A stretch of 64,000 nt of DNA from Microbacterium pygmaeum (lineage in GTDB: Bacteria > Actinomycetota > Actinomycetes > Actinomycetales > Microbacteriaceae): assembly GCF_900100885.1 (NCBI RefSeq), contig NZ_LT629692.1, positions 1,736,001 through 1,800,000 on the forward strand, given 5' to 3'. The position numbers and the translations under genes are program-made. The notes below the pieces were generated by a model, which was not told the origin of the DNA, did no database searches, and saw only the letters and a list, made by a program, of their open reading frames with translations. Positions 1 to 5,909 of the stretch are shown here, in pieces; position 1 is the stretch's first letter; each line of letters begins with the position of its first letter.

Positions 1-197
1 GTGTCCATCGTCCCGAACACCCGGTTGGGCTCGATGCCCACCGCCTTCGTGCCAGCGAAGATCGCCATCCCCGACACGGCCGGAAAAAAGTGCTTGTAGC
101 AGACGACTGCCCGGGCGTAGTCGGCATCGTCGTACGCCGCCGCGATCGTTTCCGCAGTCGGGAAGCCACCCGAGAACTCATATCCGTTGGTCAACAT
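1..197 (-). CDS. DUF1254-family protein, N-terminal fragment cut by the window edge
   Basis: Only the first 65 codons are in the window; the frame is open to the edge. The start is an ATG at 197-195 with a good ribosome binding site (GAGGAG-like, complement of 207-212). The segment YDDADYARAVVCYKHFFPAVS resembles the opening of DUF1254/DUF1214 proteins, which typically have a Y-x-x-x-D-Y-x-R-A-V-x-x-Y motif followed by a proline-containing helix. These are uncharacterised proteins often seen next to transporters. I infer the family from this short motif only. The rest of the gene lies outside the window, so truncation here is an artefact of the cut. Confidence 0.6.
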   Translation of the reverse strand, partial: MLTNGYEFSGGFPTAETIAAAYDDADYARAVVCYKHFFPAVSGMAIFAGTKAVGIEPNRVFGTMD

Positions 198-342
198 CAG
201 TCCAATCTCCTCAGCGGCCGAAGCGACCTTCGGACGGAACTCACATTGCCATGAAAGGCGGCTGGCATGCCCAGCCCGCAGCCGCCAACAAGCGCACGCC
301 CGCAAGCCGCTCGCCGACCGGGCGCCAGCGGATAGCGGAGGG

Positions 343-951
343 TTACTGTTCCAGGTTCTTCCGCATCTCCTGGTACGTGCCTGTATTGAGCACCTCTCCA
401 GTCGTGTCGTCGACAAACTCGACCGCTACGTCGACATCCTCCTGTGGGACCCCAGCGAACTGTTGGTAGAGCGCCCCTGGAACGTAGAAGGCAAGAACAA
501 GAAGGCTCTCAAGCTGCGAGTATCGCGAGCCGTCGACGGACACGTGGAACGAAGTCATCGCATCGTCAAACTCGACGCCAATGATGGAGTTCGAATCGTC
601 CGCAATCAGGTCGTCGATTGATGACTGGGTGGACGTGCGCATCCCCGTTAGCAACTCTTCGCGCTGCAGCTTGGTCATCGTGTAGATCACCGCGTCTCCG
701 TCGACCGCGGCGGACATACCTTTTTCGCCGGCAGCGGCAACGATGTCCTCGTCCGTGAGCGTGTCGTTCGGATCGAGCAGGGACCGGGCAACCCTCACGT
801 CGACGGTCAGTAGGTCTTCTTCCACCTCGATGGCGCCGGGGGTGGAGTCGTTTTCGCCTTCTGACCCGCCCGTCCCCCCCGAGCAACCGCCGAGGATAAA
901 AGCTGCGCACAGGACCATCGACGCGACTGTGCTCCGGACAAGTTTCTGCAT
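343..951 (-). CDS. Secreted lipoprotein of unknown function
   Basis: 202 aa. The N-terminus MQKLVRSTVASMVLCAAFILGGC is a lipoprotein signal peptide: basic residues, a hydrophobic stretch and an L-G-G-C lipobox with the lipidated Cys at residue 23. A Ser/Gly/Asp-rich linker (about residues 24-42) then leads to a soluble domain. The protein should therefore sit on the outer face of the membrane. A GGGGAA ribosome binding site precedes the ATG. I do not recognise the mature domain. It contains alternating acidic and hydrophobic segments, no cysteines after the lipobox and no obvious catalytic motif. It is monocistronic, and the neighbours give no functional hint. Confidence 0.75.
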   Translation of the reverse strand: MQKLVRSTVASMVLCAAFILGGCSGGTGGSEGENDSTPGAIEVEEDLLTVDVRVARSLLDPNDTLTDEDIVAAAGEKGMSAAVDGDAVIYTMTKLQREELLTGMRTSTQSSIDDLIADDSNSIIGVEFDDAMTSFHVSVDGSRYSQLESLLVLAFYVPGALYQQFAGVPQEDVDVAVEFVDDTTGEVLNTGTYQEMRKNLEQ

Positions 952-1120
952 TCATTCCCCAAGACTGATTGGACAGCCCGAAGCTAGTGGTCATCGGTGG
1001 GCTGTTTGGAACACTACTGCCGCGCCCGGACATCCAAGCCAACCTCGCACGGCGCCCGCAAGCCGGTGGCGTTGCGGGCATGCACTTGATGCGGTGTTGG
1101 TTCGGCGTCAGGCTTGGGAG

Positions 1121-1696
1121 ATGGCGACGCTCACGATCGACTACATCACTTCACTTGACGGATTTGGTGCAGCGACAAACTGGCCCGGGTTCTGGGGTCT
1201 TGCTGGCCGAGAGTACCTGGACTTCCTTGGTGCGGACGCGGACCCGACCGCCACGATGCTCATGGGATCGCACACGTACAACGAGTACGCCCGCATGATC
1301 GAGGCGGGCGAGCCGGGACTTGACTCGATGGCCTCACAGCCAATAGTCGTCTTCTCGAACTCGCTCCACGAACCACTGATCTGGGAGAATGCTCGACTGA
1401 TCGCGGGGGATGCGGTGGAGGCCGTGCGCGAGTTGAAACGAGGCGACTCGCCGCTCGTGACGAACGGCAGCCCCACGCTATGCGCAGCGCTGCTGGCCGC
1501 CGGGCTCGTCGACCGCTACCGGGTGGTCATCTTCCCGGTCATAACGGGAAGAACCGGTTACGCGCGAATCTATGACGGTTGGCCGGATGTCGTCCTGGAC
1601 GACGTCTCCACGCGCACGTTCGACGGCAGTTTGCAGCTTGTCGAGGGCCGGCCACGCATCCTCGACAAGCCGCTACCCGCTGGCGACGTCGAGTAG
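1121..1696 (+). CDS. Dihydrofolate-reductase-like (RibD C-terminal domain) protein
   Basis: 191 aa. The N-terminus MATLTIDYITSLDGFGAA matches the first strand and S-L-D-G loop of the RibD-C/dihydrofolate reductase fold. LMGSHTYNEYARM corresponds to the conserved G-x-x-T-Y helix start, and the LVDRYRVVIFPVITGRTGYARIY segment is the typical C-terminal strand pair with the G-x-G-x-x-L/I-F-like turn. Family members are putative NADPH-dependent reductases; most have no assigned substrate. I chose the ATG at 1121 because the family N-terminus begins exactly there, although the frame is open further upstream. CAGGCT lies 6 nt before the ATG and may be a -10 element. A second, divergent member of the same fold is encoded at 2567. 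Confidence 0.8.
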   Translation: MATLTIDYITSLDGFGAATNWPGFWGLAGREYLDFLGADADPTATMLMGSHTYNEYARMIEAGEPGLDSMASQPIVVFSNSLHEPLIWENARLIAGDAVEAVRELKRGDSPLVTNGSPTLCAALLAAGLVDRYRVVIFPVITGRTGYARIYDGWPDVVLDDVSTRTFDGSLQLVEGRPRILDKPLPAGDVE

Positions 1697-1845
1697 GAAC
1701 CAGCAGACGCCCGAACGAAGGCGGGTCGTTCAGCGCGCTCGGCATCGATCGCGATCCGCAGACCGGGTATTCCCGCCTGAGGCGACTGGTCCCGGCATTC
1801 TGCGGTCTGTCAGATCGTTGCCGGGGTCGAGAGCGCTGGTGCGGG

Positions 1846-2466
1846 CTATGCGCCGTAGCGAGCGAGGAAGGTCTCGACGGCTTGGTGGATGACGGTGTCG
1901 ATCTCGGCGGCTTCCATCGACCATCCGGGGTGCACGAGCGCTGGCCAGAAAACCGCGGAAGCGATCATTCCGAGAAGCTGCGCGGACGCGGTGGCGCGTG
2001 AGTCCATCCGCAGCGACCCGGCTTTCTCCTCAGAGCGGAGGTACCCCTCGAGCGCGGTGAGCGCTGGCAGGGTTCCGAAGTCGAAGGTGCGATCGCGCAG
2101 CTCGGGGAATCTCGGACCCTCGGCGATCACGAGGCGGATCATGTCGGCGGTGGGTGGGCGCAGAAGTAGCGAAGCGTAGGCACTTGCGAGGGCGAGTAGG
2201 CCGGCGCGCGGGTTGCCGGGGGCGGGCTCGGGGAGGTCTTGGGCGTCGGCGTCTCCGACGGCGAGTATGACCGCCTCGAACAGCACGGCCTTCGTCGCGA
2301 ACTGCTTGAAGAGGGTCGCTTTCGAGACACCGGCGGTCTGGGCGACGCCTGCCAGTGAGGTGCGGTCGTATCCGAGCGCGAGGAAGAGCTGTGTAGCGGA
2401 CGCGATGATCGCGGTGCGATTCCGATCGGCAACCGCCCGGTGGTACTCGGATAGCTCACGACCCAT
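1846..2466 (-). CDS. TetR/AcrR-family transcriptional repressor
   Basis: 206 aa. The N-terminal third is a TetR DNA-binding domain: AIIASATQLFLALGYDRTSLAGVAQTAGVSKATLFKQFATKAVLFEAVI shows the helix-turn-helix (S-L-A-G-V-A-x-x-A-G-V-S-K-A-T-L-F) at about residues 28-60. The rest is the variable ligand-binding and dimerisation domain, which does not reveal the ligand. The start is the ATG at 2466; the frame is open upstream, but that would run through the operator. It is divergent from the reductase-like gene at 2567. The shared intergenic region carries two palindromic operators, so I infer that it represses both itself and that gene. Confidence 0.85.
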   Translation of the reverse strand: MGRELSEYHRAVADRNRTAIIASATQLFLALGYDRTSLAGVAQTAGVSKATLFKQFATKAVLFEAVILAVGDADAQDLPEPAPGNPRAGLLALASAYASLLLRPPTADMIRLVIAEGPRFPELRDRTFDFGTLPALTALEGYLRSEEKAGSLRMDSRATASAQLLGMIASAVFWPALVHPGWSMEAAEIDTVIHQAVETFLARYGA

Positions 2467-2482
2467 GCAGCTATTGTGCCAG

Positions 2483-2548
2483 AGGCGAGACGCTTGACTC
2501 ACCTTCGACTGGACTCCTACGCTAAGAGGTGAGTCAAGCGTCTCACCT
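2483..2548. promoter_or_regulatory. Double TetR operator in the divergent promoter region
   Basis: The region holds two copies of a 22-bp dyad, AGGTGAG-N8-CTCACCT, at 2483-2504 (one mismatch, AGGCGAG) and 2527-2548 (perfect). The copies are inverted relative to each other, so 2487-2504 (GAGACGCTTGACTCACCT) is the exact reverse complement of 2527-2544. Centre-to-centre distance is 44 bp, about four helical turns. A possible promoter for the gene at 2567 is TTGACT (2494-2499), 18 nt, TACGCT (2518-2523); its -35 lies inside the upstream operator. This is what a TetR dimer-pair operator should look like. Confidence 0.8.
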
Positions 2549-2566
2549 CGATTGAAGGAGTGCATC

Positions 2567-3124
2567 ATGTACGACACGACACCGCAGACTGCAGCGGGTA
2601 AGATCCTGTGGCACTTCTCGATGTCGCTGGACGGCTTCGTCGCCGGTCCCGGACACAGCATGGACTGGATGCCCGACGCCACGAACCGCGACGGGCTGAT
2701 CGCGGAGTATGTCGCAACGACCGGGGCGGTGCTAGGAGGGCGCGATGGTTGGGATGCCTTCCCCGACGCGGGGGGCGTCTACGGCGGCGACTGGACCGGA
2801 CCCGTGTTCGTCCTCACCCACTATCCGGAGGACGTCGAGCCCGTCGAGGGAGTCACCTTTCTCAGCTGCGACATCGCCGAAGCCGTCGACATCGCCCGGC
2901 GCGCGGCCGGCGGCAAGAACGTGGAGATCCTCTCCGCCTCCCTCGGCCGGCAACTGCTCGAGCGCGGCCTCCTCGACGAGATGGACCTCCACATCCTCCC
3001 CGTGCTCCTCGGTGACGGTGTGCGCCTATACGACAACCCCGGGGGCTCGCCCGTGCAGCTCGAGCTGGACAACGGCGAGCCGCTCGAGGAGATCAACGTC
3101 AGGTACCGCCCTCGGGTTCGCTGA
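2567..3124 (+). CDS. Dihydrofolate-reductase-family protein (RibD C-terminal domain), TetR-controlled
   Basis: 185 aa. It begins MYDTTPQ and carries the fold signature WHFSMSLDGFVAGPGHSMDWM at residues 14-34, GAVLGGRDGWDAF (the G-R-x-x-x helix start), and a C-terminal LDEMDLHILPVLLGDGVRLY, the E-M-x-L-H-x-x-P-V-L-L-G-x-G hallmark of this family. It is probably an NADPH-dependent reductase of unknown substrate. The ATG at 2567 has a GAAGGAG site 6 nt upstream (2554-2560). The gene is divergent from the TetR regulator with two operators between them, so expression is likely induced by whatever ligand that regulator binds, possibly as detoxification. Confidence 0.85.
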   Translation: MYDTTPQTAAGKILWHFSMSLDGFVAGPGHSMDWMPDATNRDGLIAEYVATTGAVLGGRDGWDAFPDAGGVYGGDWTGPVFVLTHYPEDVEPVEGVTFLSCDIAEAVDIARRAAGGKNVEILSASLGRQLLERGLLDEMDLHILPVLLGDGVRLYDNPGGSPVQLELDNGEPLEEINVRYRPRVR

Positions 3125-3302
3125 GGATCCGGGACGTCACTGAGCGCGCCTCCAAGCGACGCCTCAACCTCTCCCGCCACAGCCTCCTCGCCACCGGCGC
3201 GTCACCCGCGAAGCGCGCGGACCTCGTCGACGCCCCCCCGGCAGCACGCAGATCGGTCCTCGAACGTTCAGAAGCACCTGACGCACCCATCGGATCACGC
3301 CC

Positions 3303-3566
3303 CTAGCCTCTGGTCGACCGCCTAGCTTCAATAAACGAGGGAAAGTCGGAAGGGCCGATTCCTCCCACCCCGAAGAACGAAGTCACGAATCCACGAGCCT
3401 CCGCCTCGATCGCGTCGCGCGTCAGCACGCCACCACCTACCGCGAACCCGTAGGTGCCATCCGCGGGACCATTCAGCCAGTCGAATTGGTACTGCTGACG
3501 ACCATTCGGCGCACGTGACTCATTTACCTCGAAACGCTCGCCGTCAACTTCAATGAGCACGTTCAT
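3303..3566 (-). CDS. Hypothetical small protein
   Basis: 87 aa from MNVLIEVDGERFEV. An in-frame start also exists 6 codons upstream. It has regular alternation of short strands and glycine turns (YGFAVGGGVLTRDAI) and an aromatic centre (YQFDWLNG). It has no signal peptide, membrane segment or recognised motif. It is preceded by a TAGCAT hexamer 7 nt before the ATG, which supports this start on a leaderless or nearly leaderless transcript. I do not recognise the family. Confidence 0.55.
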   Translation of the reverse strand: MNVLIEVDGERFEVNESRAPNGRQQYQFDWLNGPADGTYGFAVGGGVLTRDAIEAEARGFVTSFFGVGGIGPSDFPSFIEARRSTRG

Positions 3567-3573
3567 TCGGTCG

Positions 3574-3579
3574 ATGCTA
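3574..3579 (-). promoter_or_regulatory. -10 hexamer TAGCAT, leaderless-type promoter
   Basis: TAGCAT on the minus strand, 7 nt before the ATG at 3566. The spacing suggests transcription starts at or next to the start codon. It is one nucleotide longer than the 6-nt spacing common in this window. Confidence 0.4.
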
Positions 3580-3690
3580 CGCACGACCTACGCCGCAATG
3601 TCTGCAATGCGGTCGGTCGGCGCAACAGAATTGGCCGGCCGTGAACGTAACGGGTGGACGTGGGCGTCGTCGCGGATGCCTTTCGGCCGG

Positions 3691-4053
3691 CTACGCGTCT
3701 CCGTTCAGCGACAGGAAGGTTGGCAGCAGTCGCACTTCCGTGTCCGCGAGCTTTTGTCGTACCTCCTCGGTGGGGTTGCCCAGGGTCCAGCCTTCGACGG
3801 TGGCGGTGGTCGCGATGACGGCGTTCAGTAAGTCGGGGCCGATGTGTTCCAGGTGTTCGGTATGCGCCTTCGAATCGCGGTAGCGCTCAATGACGACGGC
3901 TTCGGACTGGTCGTCGCTCACGAAGATGTCGTACTGCAATGTTCCCGTGTCCTGCTCCCGAACGATCTGCATGCAGCGTTCGGAAAGGCGCTTGAACTCT
4001 TCGACTTGACCGTCTTTGAAGGTGAACCTGCCCACTCCTGTTAGCTCGCTCAT
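3691..4053 (-). CDS. Antibiotic biosynthesis monooxygenase (ABM) domain protein
   Basis: 120 aa. The sequence GRFTFKDGQVEEFKRLSERCMQIVREQDTGTLQYDIFVSDDQSEAVVIERYRDSKAHTEHLEHIGP follows the ABM dimeric alpha/beta-barrel pattern. That pattern is a ferredoxin-like strand, a helix with F-K-x-L, the D-T/P-G-x-x-x-Y-x-x-F turn, and the E-x-Y-x-x-x-x-A-x-x-x-H helix. The C-terminal 40 residues extend past the usual domain. ABM proteins are small cofactor-less oxygenases or heme/quinone-handling proteins; the substrate cannot be told. It starts at ATG 4053, and the frame upstream has no family similarity. Confidence 0.75.
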   Translation of the reverse strand: MSELTGVGRFTFKDGQVEEFKRLSERCMQIVREQDTGTLQYDIFVSDDQSEAVVIERYRDSKAHTEHLEHIGPDLLNAVIATTATVEGWTLGNPTEEVRQKLADTEVRLLPTFLSLNGDA

Positions 4054-4534
4054 TCTCCGATTCTGCTTCGCAGGCGACCGAACGGGCCAGGACTTGACGG
4101 CGCCCAAGAGTGGGACACGAGCGCCGCCCTACAGCCGGTCGTTCACCGGACGCAAACCACCGGCAAGTCCATGACGCGTAGCAAACCTCGCGCCCGCGAG
4201 TTCGAGGTGACCGATTGACCGGCGCGCGAAGATGCCCGGTGAACGCGCCCTCCACGCCGCGACTACGGAGACGACTCGCACGTTGGACAGATGTTGAACA
4301 CATTTGAGCCAATGTGAGTCAAGCTGACCCGAGACGTTCGGTATGATCGACAGCGCATCGAGTTCATCAGGAATCAGTAAACCCCAGATGAGACGAGTCG
4401 AATCGAGACAAACGTCTCGAAGTGGCCGCCGCGATCGACCTCACACAGGAACCTGCTCGCAATGAGAAGGTCGAGAGTTCGATTCTCTCAGGTGGCTCGG
4501 ATGGGCTCCCGGCCCGACAGGGTGGATCAGCGAC
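4054..4534. other. 481-bp gene-free stretch, AT-richer, with a palindrome and a tRNA-like remnant
   Basis: I see no credible gene here on either strand. The segment is visibly richer in A and T around 4280-4420. It holds a palindrome, TCGAGAC-AAAC-GTCTCGA, at 4403-4420 that could be an operator or processing hairpin. It ends with the tRNA-like T-arm listed separately. The base composition and the remnant suggest an old insertion or deletion scar. Confidence 0.5.
4461..4498 (+). other. tRNA 3'-end remnant (T-arm and acceptor strand only)
   Basis: The run AAGGTC followed by GAGAG-TTCGATT-CTCTC (4473-4489) has the exact form of a variable loop, 5-bp T-stem and canonical T-loop (T54, T55, C56, A58 present). 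An AGGTGGCT acceptor-like tail follows. No matching 5' acceptor strand (GCCACCT) or D-arm lies within 100 bp upstream, so this is not a full tRNA. Such fragments are left by integrative elements that recombine at tRNA 3' ends, which is my inference. Confidence 0.4.
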
Positions 4535-4927
4535 ATGGACGCACTCGAGGCGGTCGCCGAGATCTTCACATGGATCGGCTTCGGCGCAGGCGCCCTGCTG
4601 GCCGGCATCGCCCTCATCGCCTACCTCGCCGACGGTACCTGGCTGCCGGTGCGAGCTGCAGTCGAGACGACGGAGAGCGGACGGGTCGTCCGCTGGTTCG
4701 ACGAAGACGGCGGCGTGAACGAAGCCCCGCTGAACCATGAGCAGGATCACGCGGTCGGGAGTGCTGACTGGGCGGAGATCTTCGCGCGCCGAGGCTACCT
4801 GAACCGGATGCGGCTGAGTCGTCGTTCCCCGTTGGTCCGGGCGCTCGCGCTGCTGGCGGCCGGTCTCCTCGGGCTCGGTGTCGTGGCGCTCGTGGTTTCG
4901 TCGATCCTGTTGTTCACCGCAGGCTGA
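4535..4927 (+). CDS. Small integral membrane protein
   Basis: 130 aa. It has two hydrophobic segments: about residues 9-30 (IFTWIGFGAGALLAGIALIAYL) and 104-127 (LALLAAGLLGLGVVALVVSSI). Between them is a soluble domain with strand-like repeats and a conserved-looking W-F-D-E-D-G turn. Helix-flanking charges (RMRLSRRSP before the second segment) suggest that the middle domain could be cytoplasmic. I do not recognise a named family. The ATG at 4535 has no strong ribosome binding site. Confidence 0.7.
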   Translation: MDALEAVAEIFTWIGFGAGALLAGIALIAYLADGTWLPVRAAVETTESGRVVRWFDEDGGVNEAPLNHEQDHAVGSADWAEIFARRGYLNRMRLSRRSPLVRALALLAAGLLGLGVVALVVSSILLFTAG

Positions 4928-4942
4928 GTACGCGTTCTCGGT

Positions 4943-5836
4943 TCAGGCCAGCGCCAGCATTCCTCCGGCCGCAAGGGCGAGCGCGAGCCCCACCCACTGC
5001 ACCGACGCCACGCGCTCCTTCAGGACGAGGGCGGCGAGCAGGATGGTCCCCGCAGGGTACAGCGCGGTCAGCGCCGACACGATCGTGAGCTCACCCAGTC
5101 TGAGGGCGAACAGCAGAATCGCGTTGGCTGACGCGTCCAGGACGCCGCAGATGACCGCCAGCCACCACGCGCGTGCCGATGGTGGGTCACTCGCATCCGG
5201 CGTTCGCAACTCGGATGCGGCGCCGCGCCCTCGCCGAGTCGCGCTCACTGCCAACGCGACGACGATGAGACCCGTCATCAGCAGATTCACGGTGCGATTG
5301 AGCACGAGCGGAACCAGTCCGCTCTCCGCACTCGTCTGATCGATGAGGATCAGGAAGACGCCGATGGCAACGCCTGCCCCGACCGCCATGACGAGTCCGC
5401 GGCTGGTCGGGCGCACCGCGCCCTCGCCTGGCACGAAGCCGACGAGGACGACCGCCACCAGCGCGACACCGAGGCCGACCCACCCGAAAACGGAGAGTCG
5501 GTCACCCTGGACAAGCAGCCCCCACAGCATGGGGGCGATCGCCGAGACGACGGCGGTCAGGGGAGACAGGATGCTCATCGGGCCGACAGCCAGGCACGCG
5601 TACAGCAGGACGATCGCCACGACGCCGGCGATTCCGGACAGCGCACCCCACGCGATGTCTGCCGGCAGCCACCGTCCGCCGAGAAGCGGCAGGGCGAGGA
5701 TCAGGGCGAGAAGTCCGGATCCCGCGGAGACGGCGGCCACGACGATCGCCCGGAGGCGGTGCGCCGCAAGACCGCCGAAGAAGTCGGCTGACCCGTACAC
5801 GATCGCTCCGAGAAGAGACAACGCCGCGGGGAACAT
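4943..5836 (-). CDS. EamA/DMT-superfamily transporter
   Basis: 297 aa from the ATG at 5836; a GTG at 5854 would add six residues. About ten hydrophobic helices are arranged as two EamA repeats. The first begins FPAALSLLGAIVYGSADFFGG and the second WWLAVICGVLDASANAILLFAL. Near the end of the second repeat is ALTALYPAGTILLAALVLKERVASVQWVGLALALAAGG, the P-x-x-T-x-x-x-A-x-x-x-L-x-E motif typical of DMT exporters. Substrates of such proteins are usually metabolites or drugs and cannot be told here. A GAGG site sits just before the ATG, which is why I prefer it over the GTG. Confidence 0.85.
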   Translation of the reverse strand: MFPAALSLLGAIVYGSADFFGGLAAHRLRAIVVAAVSAGSGLLALILALPLLGGRWLPADIAWGALSGIAGVVAIVLLYACLAVGPMSILSPLTAVVSAIAPMLWGLLVQGDRLSVFGWVGLGVALVAVVLVGFVPGEGAVRPTSRGLVMAVGAGVAIGVFLILIDQTSAESGLVPLVLNRTVNLLMTGLIVVALAVSATRRGRGAASELRTPDASDPPSARAWWLAVICGVLDASANAILLFALRLGELTIVSALTALYPAGTILLAALVLKERVASVQWVGLALALAAGGMLALA

Positions 5837-5897
5837 CCGCCTCAGCTTAGGCACCTAGTCGTGCGGTCGTGATTGTGCGGCAACGTTCTTCGCTAGA

Positions 5898-5903
5898 TAA
5901 GCT
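5898..5903 (+). promoter_or_regulatory. -10 hexamer TAAGCT, leaderless promoter for the MMPL gene
   Basis: TAAGCT lies exactly 6 nt before the ATG at 5910, placing the predicted transcription start on the start codon. No ribosome binding site is present between them. Confidence 0.55.
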
Positions 5904-5909
5904 AGCGAT

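Noticed and set aside
4367..4750. Minus-strand frame containing ERIELSTFSLRAG
   Set aside because: This is the same kind of false translation of a tRNA T-arm antisense. It was useful only as support for the tRNA remnant at 4461.
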